Source: Sporomusa silvacetica DSM 10669 (GTDB lineage: Bacteria; Bacillota; Negativicutes; Sporomusales; Sporomusaceae). Taken from it: a DNA stretch of 64,000 bases. Where the stretch lies: contig NZ_LSLK01000061.1 of assembly GCF_002257705.1 (NCBI RefSeq), positions 1 to 64,000 on the forward strand, in the 5' to 3' direction. Shown here piece after piece: positions 1 through 8,137 of this stretch. Positions within the stretch are counted from its first letter, which is position 1. Every line of letters begins with the position of its first letter. The translations under genes and the position numbers were made by a program. The notes below the pieces were generated by a model. The model saw nothing but the letters and a program-made list of their open reading frames with translations, had not been told where the DNA came from and did no database searches.

Positions 1-204
<204 letters not shown>

Positions 205-443
205 TTTTTATTGAAGCCATTTGTTGGCTCTAAATGATTATTTGATGTTAGATGCAAAGCATCTAACTAAGCGACCACATCGAAATCATAGATTTCGTGT
301 GTCTGCTTAAAGAAATTGTTTTTGGTTTTGTATGTCGCAAGCGACATACAACCGCACATCTGGCTTTTTGATGCATTACTTACATTGTTCAGTTTTCAGG
401 GAACGTTTTGTCGTTCGCATTCTTGCGGAGTCGACATTTATAT
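205..443 (-). other. 16S rRNA leader with processing-type hairpins
   Basis: The non-coding stretch between the rRNA promoter and the 16S start holds three perfect inverted repeats: 247-267 (9-bp arms, loop AAA), 281-297 (CGAAATC/GATTTCG) and 328-351 (11-bp arms around AA). Such stems are expected in the transcribed leader that is trimmed during pre-rRNA processing. A stretch near 390-405 resembles the 'ctgaaaactgaac' sequence common in Firmicute rRNA spacers. No coding potential is supported here. Confidence 0.7.
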
Positions 444-472
444 ATGTTATCACGTTTGTTTCACCGTGTCAA
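444..472 (-). promoter_or_regulatory. rRNA promoter P2 (sigma-A)
   Basis: On the minus strand a perfect -35 TTGACA (467-472) is followed after exactly 17 bp by TAACAT (444-449), and reads toward the 16S gene. It is the promoter proximal to the rRNA. Confidence 0.8.
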
Positions 473-546
473 CAGTTTTTTATTCATTCCAACTAAGTTG
501 TTAGCTTGACTTGGAATATTTCATCGCTCATCAAGGCGACTTACTT

Positions 547-575
547 ATAGTATCATGCCTTACCGGTTACGTCAA
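547..575 (-). promoter_or_regulatory. rRNA promoter P1 (sigma-A)
   Basis: On the minus strand TTGACG (570-575) is followed by a 17-bp spacer and TACTAT (547-552). With the promoter at 444-472 it forms the tandem arrangement usual for rRNA operons, about 100 bp apart. Confidence 0.75.
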
Positions 576-654
576 CTGTGAATTTATGTATTATCATGCA
601 ATTGCGAAGTTGACTATCTAAACAAGGAGCCTTCTCCCTACATCCCAACCTTAC

Positions 655-1917
655 TCAAAGGTACTCCTCACCAGGATCAAGGTACATCGAATAATCTATC
701 GTATATAACGGATAAGACAACTCCAACGTTTGTGTCTGACCATCCCAGTGGGCTGCCATATTAAATAATTGTCCCATATCATTAACAGTTATAAATGGCT
801 GTCCGTCCACAATGATGATGGGAGCTGCTCTCCCGTGAATGAGCAATTCCGGTGTATCAGGCTGCCATTTTATACGTTCACCTAACACGGCAGCTACTGT
901 CAACGCTGGCACCATCCAGACGGATTCTTTCTGGTAAATGTCGCTTGATAGTACCTGCCCTCCGAATTTGGCCACAGGCAAAATCAATTCTAGGCAATTT
1001 TGACTGTCATTCCATACTTCCCTCCCACCAAATAATGCCGGTAAGTATTCCACACTAACATATATGGAATTACCACGCCTCTTGCCGGGAACTATTTTAT
1101 TTTGGCGAGATACCATTTGTTGGTTTTCATCCCATTTTACCAAAGTATTTAGACTATCAGCCAATGCCATAACAGGTATCTGTTTTTCACCAGCTATTGA
1201 AATTATGTGTTCTATACGCATTGTTCCGTTTATCTTGAGCTTGTGAATTTGGGCAAATTCAATTTGTCTGCCAGGAACCTCCTGAATCAATGACTTCAAG
1301 AAGGTATCTTCCGCCAAACCGTCTAAACCAGCACTGGCAAGTGCCTGTTTAACACCAGCCAGTGTAATCCTCTGCCTACCATAAACATCCGGATAAATGC
1401 CAATAGAGGCTCTTCCACTGGCGTCAACCCGTACTTTAACCCGTTCATACTCTATCTTAACCGGCGTATCACAAGCAACATGCTCAAATAACTCTTCCAC
1501 ATCTGCTTCCTGCATTCGTACACAACCATTCGACACAGCGCCCCCAATCGACCAAGGTGCGTTTGTTCCATGAATGCCGTACATAGGCGCAATACCCAGC
1601 CAGCGATATCCTAGGGGATTATTGGGCCCTGACGGCACTACAGCTCCTTTGCCAGGGGGGTACCAGCAGGGATTCGCTTCCTTTTCTATTATTGAAAACT
1701 CTCCCGTAGGTGTAGGAGAAGACGGTTTACCAATGGCAATCTGGTATTCCTTGAGTAGAGTATCCCCTTTGTATAATTCCAGTGTATGGCTAGGAAGATT
1801 GATGATAATCTGTGGTAACAAATCCGGCACCACGGCCTGTGCATTGCCAGGCAATATAGTCATGATAAAACCAAGGATTACCCAAAAAGCCTGTTTGTAC
1901 ACCCACTTTTTATCCAT
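655..1917 (-). CDS. L,D-transpeptidase (YkuD) with copper-amine-oxidase-type C-terminal repeats
   Basis: Exported L,D-transpeptidase, expected to act on peptidoglycan stem peptides in the periplasm. From the ATG at 1917 the protein has 420 residues. A signal peptide (residues 1-28, ending in NAQA) is followed by a YkuD domain at about 35-160, with the catalytic signature HGTNA...SNGCVRM (His116, Cys132). After it come a short linker and two segments resembling the 'copper amine oxidase N-terminal' stalk fold (about 235-310 and 320-410), a cell-wall-associated module common in Firmicutes. A longer reading frame upstream exists, but the ATG at 1917 has an AAGGGG Shine-Dalgarno and begins exactly at the signal peptide. 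It lies downstream of the pan operon terminator and appears monocistronic. The exact substrate is not visible. Confidence 0.88.
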   Translation of the reverse strand: MDKKWVYKQAFWVILGFIMTILPGNAQAVVPDLLPQIIINLPSHTLELYKGDTLLKEYQIAIGKPSSPTPTGEFSIIEKEANPCWYPPGKGAVVPSGPNNPLGYRWLGIAPMYGIHGTNAPWSIGGAVSNGCVRMQEADVEELFEHVACDTPVKIEYERVKVRVDASGRASIGIYPDVYGRQRITLAGVKQALASAGLDGLAEDTFLKSLIQEVPGRQIEFAQIHKLKINGTMRIEHIISIAGEKQIPVMALADSLNTLVKWDENQQMVSRQNKIVPGKRRGNSIYVSVEYLPALFGGREVWNDSQNCLELILPVAKFGGQVLSSDIYQKESVWMVPALTVAAVLGERIKWQPDTPELLIHGRAAPIIIVDGQPFITVNDMGQLFNMAAHWDGQTQTLELSYPLYTIDYSMYLDPGEEYL

Positions 1918-2003
1918 ACAGCCATCCCCTTTTAGCAAATGCTTAAGACAATAACATATATGAAGTTGAAGCGGCTGATATGCGCTAATTTGTCGGACAA
2001 GCA

Positions 2004-2046
2004 TAAAAAAAGAAAGGAACTGTGTTTTTCTCCAGCACCTTTCTTT
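2004..2046 (-). terminator. Intrinsic terminator of the pan operon
   Basis: Inverted repeat with arms AAAGAAAGG (2009-2017) and CCTTTCTTT (2038-2046), followed on the minus strand by a run of T (complement of 2004-2010). It lies 50 bp past the panD stop and before the L,D-transpeptidase start. Confidence 0.65.
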
Positions 2047-2095
2047 ACTATAATCTATTAATCTGCTTCAGAAGCTATATACAATGACGGAGGAC

Positions 2096-2485
2096 TTACC
2101 GTGCGGCTGTTTGACCATGGAGTTCACCCTGCCTTATTTCCGCAATCCGATTAGCCTTGTCAACCATCACTATTTGGGGCCGGTAATTTTTCTGCTTTGC
2201 TTCCGTCATTATCGCATAAGCAATGATGATAACCACATCCCCGGGCTGCACCTGCCGGGCGGCAGCTCCATTTAAACAAATAATCCCTGAATTTCTCGGC
2301 CCGCTGATTACATAGGTTTCCAACCGGCTACCATTATTGTTATTTACAATCTGAACCTTTTCATTAGGTAAAATGCCTGTTGCTTCTAACAACGCCTCGT
2401 CTATCGTAATGCTTCCCATGTAATTCAAATTGGCTTCGGTGACAGTAGCACAATGAATTTTTGCTTTTAGCGAAGTCAACAACAT
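2096..2485 (-). CDS. panD: Aspartate 1-decarboxylase
   Basis: Decarboxylates L-aspartate to beta-alanine, the amine half of pantothenate; cytosolic. The 129-residue length is normal for the family. The self-cleavage site Gly24-Ser25 is seen in YMGSITID, where Ser25 becomes the pyruvoyl group. The conserved GDVVIIIAY stretch lies at about residues 82-90. The start codon overlaps the panC stop (TGATG), indicating translational coupling. It is the last gene of the DUF2520-panB-panC-panD operon and is followed by an intrinsic terminator. Nothing unusual is seen. Confidence 0.96.
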   Translation of the reverse strand: MLLTSLKAKIHCATVTEANLNYMGSITIDEALLEATGILPNEKVQIVNNNNGSRLETYVISGPRNSGIICLNGAAARQVQPGDVVIIIAYAIMTEAKQKNYRPQIVMVDKANRIAEIRQGELHGQTAAR

Positions 2486-3333
2486 CAGGTTGCCTCCAGT
2501 ATGGTGTTATCAATCAGTCTGGTTGTACCAAACCTAACTGCAAGTGCTAACAACGCTTTTGTTGCTAAAGTGCTGGCAGACTCCAGCTCAGGATAGTTGT
2601 AAATCTCCACATAGTCTAGGTTGGCTAACGGTTGCTCAGTGATAGCACTAACTACCGCTGCGCGAATTTTCGCTATATCCCGCTCGCCTTCATGAACAAG
2701 CTGCTGTGCTAACGAAAGGCTCTGCGACAAGACCATCGCTGCGCTGCGTTCCTCAGCTGATAAATATCTGTTACGCGAACTCATTGCTAAACCATCATCC
2801 TCGCGCACAATTGGTACCATTTCAAGCTGCACATTCATGTTCAAGTCACGAACCATCTGGTCGATTACCAGTACCTGTTGGGCATCCTTCTGTCCAAAAA
2901 ATGCCTTATCTGGCTGTACAATGTTAAATAATTTGCTGACAACAGTTGTAACACCACGAAAGTGTCCTGGACGGGAAAGCCCGCATAACTTATCTGTTAT
3001 TTCTTCGACATGTACATAACTGGCATACCTGTTAGGATACATCTCAGCTACAGTTGGATGAAAAATGACATCCACGCCCACACCACTTGCTTTTTCACTA
3101 TCCCCTGCCAAGTCACGCGGGTAACACTCCAAGTCCTCCTGCGGCCCAAACTGAGTAGGATTAACAAAGATACTAGTGATCACAATATCACACTGTGCTT
3201 TGGCCCACCGCATCAGCGTCAAATGGCCTTCATGCAATGCTCCCATAGTGGGAACCAAAGCGATGCTTTTCCTTTGGCTCCTGGCAGCATTTACAAAAGC
3301 ACGCATTTCTTGAATAGTTTCTATTACTTGCAT
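2485..3333 (-). CDS. panC: Pantothenate synthetase
   Basis: ATP-dependent ligase that joins pantoate and beta-alanine to give pantothenate; cytosolic. The 282-residue length is typical. The nucleotide-binding HIGH-like motif appears as PTMGALHEGH near residue 30. The KDAQQ, VREDDGLAMSSRN and adjoining motifs are intact. The gene sits 32 bp after panB and its stop overlaps the panD start. A Shine-Dalgarno AGGAGGGG precedes the ATG. Co-transcription with panB and panD is inferred from spacing. Confidence 0.96.
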   Translation of the reverse strand: MQVIETIQEMRAFVNAARSQRKSIALVPTMGALHEGHLTLMRWAKAQCDIVITSIFVNPTQFGPQEDLECYPRDLAGDSEKASGVGVDVIFHPTVAEMYPNRYASYVHVEEITDKLCGLSRPGHFRGVTTVVSKLFNIVQPDKAFFGQKDAQQVLVIDQMVRDLNMNVQLEMVPIVREDDGLAMSSRNRYLSAEERSAAMVLSQSLSLAQQLVHEGERDIAKIRAAVVSAITEQPLANLDYVEIYNYPELESASTLATKALLALAVRFGTTRLIDNTILEAT

Positions 3334-3364
3334 CGTCTACATTCCCCTCCTTACCCTAATCCAA

Positions 3365-4201
3365 TCAGTACAATTTTTCCAGCATGGTATCAGACATTTT
3401 AAAGCTATACTCTGGTGAAGGAAATTGTCTTTCCTGCACATCTTTGATATACATTTGAACAGCAGTCCTGATTTCCTGGTGCAAATTTGCATATTTTTTA
3501 GCAAACTTCGGCGTAAATCCTGAATGTAAACCTAATAAATCATGGCTAACCAGTACTTGTCCATCACAAGCGGCGCCGGCACCGATGCCGATCGTGGGGA
3601 TGGCAACCGCCTCACACACTCTCCTGGCCAGCCCATCCGGAATACATTCCAATACCAGCGCACATGCTCCTGCAGCCTCCAAGGCCCGAGCATCATCCAA
3701 CAATGTTTGAGCGGTTTGTTCATCTCTGGCCTGTACCTTAAAGCCGCCTAACTGATTAACCGACTGCGGTGTTAATCCTAAGTGACCTACCACCGGAATA
3801 CCTGCTGTCACAATTGCCTTCACCGTATCGGCCATGGCTGCGCCGCCTTCCAGTTTTACCGCCTGCGCGCCGCCTTCCTGCAGCAAGCGCCCCGCATTCT
3901 TGACAGCCTTTTTCATCGATACTTGATAAGACATAAAAGGCATATCGGCAACCACCATTGCGCGTTTGGTACCCCGGCATACGGCTTTAACATGATGCAA
4001 CATATCTTCCATCGTTACTGGCAGAGTAGATTCATAGCCCAAAATGACATTTCCTAATGAATCACCTACTAAAAGCATATCCACTCCGGCTTCGTCCAAG
4101 AGCTTAGCCATGGAATAATCATACGCCGTTAGCATGGCAATTGCCCTGCCTTCACTTTTGTATTGACGCAAAACACTTGTCGTTATTTTGTTATGGCTCA
4201 T
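3365..4201 (-). CDS. panB: 3-methyl-2-oxobutanoate hydroxymethyltransferase
   Basis: Transfers a hydroxymethyl group from 5,10-methylene-THF to ketoisovalerate, giving ketopantoate. From the ATG at 4201 it has 278 residues; an upstream in-frame start at 4216 overlaps the Shine-Dalgarno (GGAGGG) and is rejected. Family motifs are visible: MLTAYDYSMAKLLDEAG, LLVGDSLGNVILG, VKLEGG, VVGHLGLTPQSV and IGIGAGAACDGQVLV. The gene is 15 bp from the DUF2520 gene upstream and 32 bp from panC downstream, so one operon is likely. Confidence 0.96.
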   Translation of the reverse strand: MSHNKITTSVLRQYKSEGRAIAMLTAYDYSMAKLLDEAGVDMLLVGDSLGNVILGYESTLPVTMEDMLHHVKAVCRGTKRAMVVADMPFMSYQVSMKKAVKNAGRLLQEGGAQAVKLEGGAAMADTVKAIVTAGIPVVGHLGLTPQSVNQLGGFKVQARDEQTAQTLLDDARALEAAGACALVLECIPDGLARRVCEAVAIPTIGIGAGAACDGQVLVSHDLLGLHSGFTPKFAKKYANLHQEIRTAVQMYIKDVQERQFPSPEYSFKMSDTMLEKLY

Positions 4202-4216
4202 ATTTCCCTCCAGCAT

Positions 4217-5086
4217 TTATCGCAGCATTTCACTCATTGTCTCCAGCTGCGCTATTTCAAGACTGCCAATTTGTTGTACTAGTAGCAAAGTATGTAAACC
4301 TAATTGCCTGTATAATTTTTCGCTATTATCATCCAGTCGCGCCAGCGCTTGGAGATGAGCAGCCACGGTATTGGCATCGCCTCTTACAATAGGTCCTGTC
4401 AGCGCTTTAGGGGTCCCCTTGTTGACCAAATTATCCAACGTTCCCTGCAAAAGCGGCAACAATGCAGTTGTGGCTTCCTCGGCAGATAGTCCGAGTTGTT
4501 GCAATAAGCTAACCGCATTATGCACCAATACCACCAAATAATTTGACGCTATACAGGCAGCTGCGTGGTAAAGCACCCGCTGATCTGGTGGCACAAAAAA
4601 ACTATACCCTCCCATATCCCGCACCATGGTTTTAGCAAGATTAACCGCTGCGTGGTCACCATCTACAGCAAAATATACGCCAGACAGGCAATCGGCCTTA
4701 TTTTTCATACTTGCAAATGATTGCAATGGATGCAAGGCACCAATAAAGGCCCCCTGCTGCTTGGCAGCTGCTAAGGTATCGGCTGGCAAAGCCCCGCTGG
4801 CATGATACACATACTGCCCTTTATACCAGCCACCATTATGTGCAATCTGACCCACAACATCTCCAATATACCTGTCTGATGTAGTGATAAAGACAACCTC
4901 TGCCTTTTGCGCAATTTCTACCAGATTCACCGACCCCAGTACAGCATAACGCTCAGCCAGCATCGCAGCTGACGCCAGGTTCCTACTCGCAACTCCGGTT
5001 AATCTGTAACCACATTGGTACAAACTGGTCGCGAGCGCGTCTCCCACTTTACCTGCTCCAATAATAGCAAAACTAGGTTTTTCCAT
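4217..5086 (-). CDS. Rossmann-fold DUF2520 dehydrogenase (candidate ketopantoate reductase)
   Basis: 289 residues. The N-terminus carries a Rossmann dinucleotide motif (IIGAGKVGDALA, about 8-19) and the body matches the 'Rossmann-like and DUF2520' pattern, including HASGALP and GALHPLQSF. It is the first gene of an operon whose other three genes supply every pantothenate step except ketopantoate reduction. No panE is visible in the window. From family (NAD(P)-binding dehydrogenase) and position I infer that it reduces ketopantoate to pantoate. Unusual reductases of this role, different from classical PanE, have been described in other bacteria. The function is inferred from context, not shown by the sequence. 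Confidence 0.8.
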   Translation of the reverse strand: MEKPSFAIIGAGKVGDALATSLYQCGYRLTGVASRNLASAAMLAERYAVLGSVNLVEIAQKAEVVFITTSDRYIGDVVGQIAHNGGWYKGQYVYHASGALPADTLAAAKQQGAFIGALHPLQSFASMKNKADCLSGVYFAVDGDHAAVNLAKTMVRDMGGYSFFVPPDQRVLYHAAACIASNYLVVLVHNAVSLLQQLGLSAEEATTALLPLLQGTLDNLVNKGTPKALTGPIVRGDANTVAAHLQALARLDDNSEKLYRQLGLHTLLLVQQIGSLEIAQLETMSEMLR

Positions 5087-5134
5087 CTCTCACTCCCCTC
5101 CCGCTTACGCCCAGCCGTAAAGAGGCAAGTAATA

Positions 5135-5165
5135 CAAAAAGCCTTCCGGCACATGTCCGAAAGGC
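5135..5165 (-). terminator. Leader terminator (attenuator) before the pan operon
   Basis: Minus-strand hairpin GCCTTTCGG...CCGGAAGGC (arms 5157-5165 and 5141-5149, one G-U pair) followed by TTTTTG. It lies about 50 bp upstream of the DUF2520 start, with the operon's Shine-Dalgarno after it, so it would stop transcription before the operon. There is no gene immediately upstream on this strand for it to serve. It is read as the expression platform of a cis-acting leader. Confidence 0.7.
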
Positions 5166-5343
5166 ATAGATCTCCCTTACTACCTCCCGTCTCAGTCCTG
5201 TGGATCTAAGCGGTTTATTTAACTATGAAACTTCCGCCACATCCATTCTCTTTGTTACTTAGTGTGACTCCTCGCGGATGCCACCTAAAAAATGATGGAT
5301 GTAAAGCAATTTGATAATAGCATAATATGTAAAAAGAAAGCAA
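5166..5343 (-). promoter_or_regulatory. Pan operon promoter and structured leader RNA
   Basis: A possible sigma-A promoter reads TTGCTT (5338-5343), 18 bp, TATTAT (5314-5319). The transcript that follows is highly pairable. It has an 8-bp stem ACATCCAT/ATGGATGT enclosing about 50 nt, then GCGG/CCGC, then TAGATC/GATCTA around a purine-rich segment, then the terminator at 5135-5165. This is the organisation of a riboswitch or other RNA attenuator. I cannot assign a class. A pantothenate-associated 'pan' RNA motif exists in Firmicutes, and a short stretch looks T-box-like but is in the wrong place. Confidence 0.5.
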
Positions 5344-5401
5344 GGGTTTATTTATACTTAATCCAATTTCAAGGCATTTATATTATCGCTGATTGGCACT
5401 G

Positions 5402-5425
5402 AAAAAAGCGTCCTGCAGGACGCTT
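5402..5425 (-). terminator. Intrinsic terminator of the LUD gene
   Basis: Perfect 8-bp hairpin AAGCGTCC/GGACGCTT with loop TGCA (5406-5425), followed on the minus strand by a T run (complement of 5402-5407). It lies 33 bp past the stop of the LUD-domain gene. Confidence 0.85.
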
Positions 5426-5457
5426 AAAAAATTCAGCTCTTACACAAAATAAGATCA

Positions 5458-6099
5458 TTAAAAACCTAATTCTTCACCGATGATGATTATCTCAACATCG
5501 GTAGCTGATGGCTTTTTATGCATAACAGTAGTGACATTACATATCCGGGTTGGCCCTTGGCAATCCATACATTCTCCTGTCACTGTACAAGGATTCGGGC
5601 GATTTAGCCGTTTATTATTAATAGGAGCAGCAAACAGCTCAATCCGGTCCATCGCCGTCTCAAGGTTTGTAACAATTTTATTAACACCAGTAATCACAAT
5701 AACTTTCTTTGGCCCGAAGATCATAGCAGCCACCCTATTGCCTGCGCCATCAACGTTGACCAGCTCACCCTTTAGTGTCAGCGCATTCGTGCCTGTTAAA
5801 AATACATCACAAGTCATTTCCCTGCGGCGCATCGCCAGTGCCTCTTCCGGCGATAAACCCTGTTTGTTATGATTAAATACGGTACTGCCCCGCTCCTCAA
5901 GCAGCGTGTCAATCCCAACTTCTTTAATTGTCCATGAGCCACCAATACCCACAGTAGCATCAGTAGGAATAAGGGTAGCCAGTTTATCTAATGCCTCTTG
6001 TTTGGTATTTACATAGCTGGCAGTAAAATGATTCTTTTGCAAAGCTTCAACCACTTTAGCCGCAATTGTTTGATTGTGCCATGTTTTAAATTCGCTCAT
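5458..6099 (-). CDS. LUD-domain (lactate-utilisation type) protein
   Basis: 213 residues from the ATG at 6099, which has a GAGAGGAG Shine-Dalgarno; an upstream in-frame TTG at 6117 overlaps that site. The whole length matches the LUD/DUF162 fold, with the segment VGIGGSWTIKEVGI and the pattern DVFLTGTNALTLKGELVNVDG.GNRVAAMIFGP, a recognisable signature of stand-alone LUD proteins. Several cysteines cluster near the C-terminus (CTVTGECMDCQGPTRIC), which could bind metal. Related LutC-type proteins belong to lactate oxidation complexes, but no lutA or lutB partner is nearby, so the role of this single-domain version is unknown. It is monocistronic, with its own terminator. Confidence 0.85.
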   Translation of the reverse strand: MSEFKTWHNQTIAAKVVEALQKNHFTASYVNTKQEALDKLATLIPTDATVGIGGSWTIKEVGIDTLLEERGSTVFNHNKQGLSPEEALAMRRREMTCDVFLTGTNALTLKGELVNVDGAGNRVAAMIFGPKKVIVITGVNKIVTNLETAMDRIELFAAPINNKRLNRPNPCTVTGECMDCQGPTRICNVTTVMHKKPSATDVEIIIIGEELGF

Positions 6100-6136
6100 G
6101 ATCGTTTCTCCTCTCAATTAAATACGCATTATGTAA

Positions 6137-6661
6137 TTAATAGCTGATGTTCATATACGCGGTAGCCATTTCTCTCATTTCCTCAGCAGTATACTGATTA
6201 TACACCATATTTATATGCTTGGCATAGGATAAGCCGTTAAAACTACCATTGGCTTGGATAGTTATATACTCATTAAGTTGATCAGCGAATTCCGGATTTA
6301 GTGGGATTTCCCGCACTGCTTTTACAAGACCGTCAGTTGCATCCACCAGCACAACCTTAAGCGTACCAACTTCTATAGCTTCCTGCGGATACACACGAAT
6401 ACCTGACGGCACAGTATGCCAGGAGTATGGCGCATCATTCCATTTACTTGTCCCAAACTTAAAAAGCAAAAAAATAATAGGACCATCAATATATATGCCT
6501 AACTCAACTGCACCACTCTTGATATCTTCAATTTCCTGATCGGTAATTTTTGTTTTGACAATAAGCAAACTATGCCCCTCATTATCCAAGCGATACCTAA
6601 TCTTTTCTTCCAGCTTACTTTGCCCTGGTATATATGGCTGCCCAACCTGGCCTGTTTGCAT
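6137..6661 (-). CDS. Hypothetical protein, 174 aa
   Basis: I do not recognise this protein. It is soluble, with no signal peptide or membrane segment. The composition is ordinary, with alternating beta-strand-like segments (for example SLLIVKTKI, GIYIDGPIIFLLFKFG, LKVVLVDATDG) and an acidic-aromatic C-terminus. It lies 37 bp upstream of the LUD gene on the same strand and may share its transcript. The good coding character and conserved spacing argue for a real gene. No function is proposed. Confidence 0.6.
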   Translation of the reverse strand: MQTGQVGQPYIPGQSKLEEKIRYRLDNEGHSLLIVKTKITDQEIEDIKSGAVELGIYIDGPIIFLLFKFGTSKWNDAPYSWHTVPSGIRVYPQEAIEVGTLKVVLVDATDGLVKAVREIPLNPEFADQLNEYITIQANGSFNGLSYAKHINMVYNQYTAEEMREMATAYMNISY

Positions 6662-6920
6662 GGCTTGTCACCACTTTTCGAATATAGTTTTATTTTTATA
6701 TTATATCATTATCCATATAGATAATCAAAGTAAGTAGCCTTTGCACTGTAGTTTTAACCAAATCGTAAGGGGAAATATTCATATATCCATTGTAATAAAT
6801 CGTTACTGTTTGCGGGAAACTATATACAACGCGTTAAAGCTTTTACAAACTTCTTTGGTGTAGGAATATATTGTAAGTGTTAGAAATTTTTATTCAATAA
6901 CTTATCAGGAGGCGATTTTT

Positions 6921-7091
6921 GTGTTGCAGCACAAATTCAGGGGGTGCGACGATTGCATCGAAAGCAGCACCTGTGAATTTTCCTCAGAGTTCTGCCCTAA
7001 AACCGTGCTTGATCACAATCTTGATAGCGATTTAGCCGCAGACCCTGTATTTAAAAAATACCAGGAACTTTACCAGCGCCTAAAAAACTAG
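6921..7091 (+). CDS. Small four-cysteine protein, 56 aa
   Basis: A GTG start at 6921 is preceded by a perfect AGGAGG at normal spacing. The 56-residue product has four cysteines in an N-terminal cluster (C9, C12, C18, C25; CxxC plus two more) and a charged, helix-like C-terminus (KKYQELYQRLKN). The cluster suggests a metal or Fe-S site, which is inference. It is transcribed toward the end of the nif operon together with the next small gene. No family is recognised. Confidence 0.6.
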   Translation: MLQHKFRGCDDCIESSTCEFSSEFCPKTVLDHNLDSDLAADPVFKKYQELYQRLKN

Positions 7092-7116
7092 CAACTACTA
7101 TACTAGGAGGTCTGCC

Positions 7117-7278
7117 GTGAAAACTAAAATAAAATATGCCCACGGTAAAGGATTTAGTAAAAATCTCTCCTCGGTTACCATCATAACCGGTGCTCGCACC
7201 AGCCCGGAAATCCAGAAAAACATCGAAAAAGCCCGCCCAGAGCGACAAAGTAACGGGCAGGCTCACCAAGTATTTTAA
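7117..7278 (+). CDS. Small hypothetical protein, 53 aa
   Basis: A GTG start at 7117 follows a perfect AGGAGGT and lies 25 bp after the cysteine-rich gene, so the two are probably co-transcribed. The 53-residue product is basic (many Lys/Arg) with a short central hydrophobic stretch (SSVTIITGA). Its stop ends 3 bp before the stop of nifV-alpha on the other strand, so the genes converge tail to tail. The strong Shine-Dalgarno is the main evidence; the function is unknown. Confidence 0.5.
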   Translation: MKTKIKYAHGKGFSKNLSSVTIITGARTSPEIQKNIEKARPERQSNGQAHQVF

Positions 7279-7281
7279 ACT

Positions 7282-8109
7282 CTATGGAAAAAAACCGCGT
7301 CTGCTGCTTATGGCTGCCACTTGGCAGCCTATTTTCTTGGCCGCAGCTAGATTAGTACCTTCTGGTATAACGTCAGTCTGTTCAAGAACAGCCAGCACCT
7401 CTTCCAACGCAGCATTACCTGCCCGCTCACCAATACCAGTGGCAGTTACACTGGCAAATAATGCCCCACTTTGTAGGGCAACTACCGTATTGGCTGTAGC
7501 CAGACCAAAATCGTTATGGGCGTGAAATTCTATCGGCAGTGAACAGCGGGCAGCCAAATGACTTATTCGTTTCCGGGTGGTAAATGGGTCTAACAGGCCA
7601 ACCGTGTCCGCATAACGAATGCGTACAGCCCCCAAACGCTCACTCAATTCAGCCAATTCCAGAAATTGATCAGGATGGGCCCGCGAGGCATCTTCGGCCC
7701 CCACAGATACACGACAGCCATGGCTCTGAGCCAAAAAAACAGCACTGGTAAGCTGCTCATACACCCATTTTCGGCTTTGCTTTAGCTTACGATAAATATG
7801 CAGATCAGATACAGGAACAGAAATATGCAAAAACTCAAAACCACAAGCTACGGAAGCTGCAATATCTTGGTGGCAAGCGCGATTCCAGGAAAAGGCAACC
7901 GCCTTCAGCCCAGCATTCAGGATGAGCCGCATGGCCTCGGCCTCTTCCTGCCCCATCACCGGAGTACCTGCCTCAATCCAAGTAATACCGGCATTATCCA
8001 AAGCTATCGCGATTCCCTGTTTTTCCATAGCAGAAAATACAACCCCAGCCGCTTGTTCCCCATCCCGCATCGTAGTATCAATAAGAAATCCGGGTTTGAG
8101 TTCTGGCAT
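7282..8109 (-). CDS. nifV-alpha: Homocitrate synthase, alpha (catalytic) part
   Basis: Catalytic half of a split homocitrate synthase, which makes the homocitrate ligand of FeMo-co from 2-oxoglutarate and acetyl-CoA. The 275 residues form an HMGL-type TIM barrel. DTTMRDGEQ is at 11-19 (with the metal and catalytic Asp/Arg) and the metal-binding EFHAHND is near 195. The protein ends where a full-length NifV would continue into its C-terminal regulatory domain. That domain is carried by the separate gene upstream (8260-9318), as in the nifV-omega/nifV-alpha pair of Clostridium pasteurianum. The start at 8109 has an AAGGAG Shine-Dalgarno. A structured repeat (8138-8280) separates the two halves. 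It is the last gene of the nif operon. Confidence 0.88.
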   Translation of the reverse strand: MPELKPGFLIDTTMRDGEQAAGVVFSAMEKQGIAIALDNAGITWIEAGTPVMGQEEAEAMRLILNAGLKAVAFSWNRACHQDIAASVACGFEFLHISVPVSDLHIYRKLKQSRKWVYEQLTSAVFLAQSHGCRVSVGAEDASRAHPDQFLELAELSERLGAVRIRYADTVGLLDPFTTRKRISHLAARCSLPIEFHAHNDFGLATANTVVALQSGALFASVTATGIGERAGNAALEEVLAVLEQTDVIPEGTNLAAAKKIGCQVAAISSRRGFFP

Positions 8110-8137
8110 AAATCGGCTCCTTTCAGCCTGATAAGAA

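Noticed and set aside
5255..5300. T-box-like AGGTGGCATCCGCG in the pan leader
   Set aside because: It lies near the 5' end of the leader rather than just before the terminator, and no specifier stem is evident.
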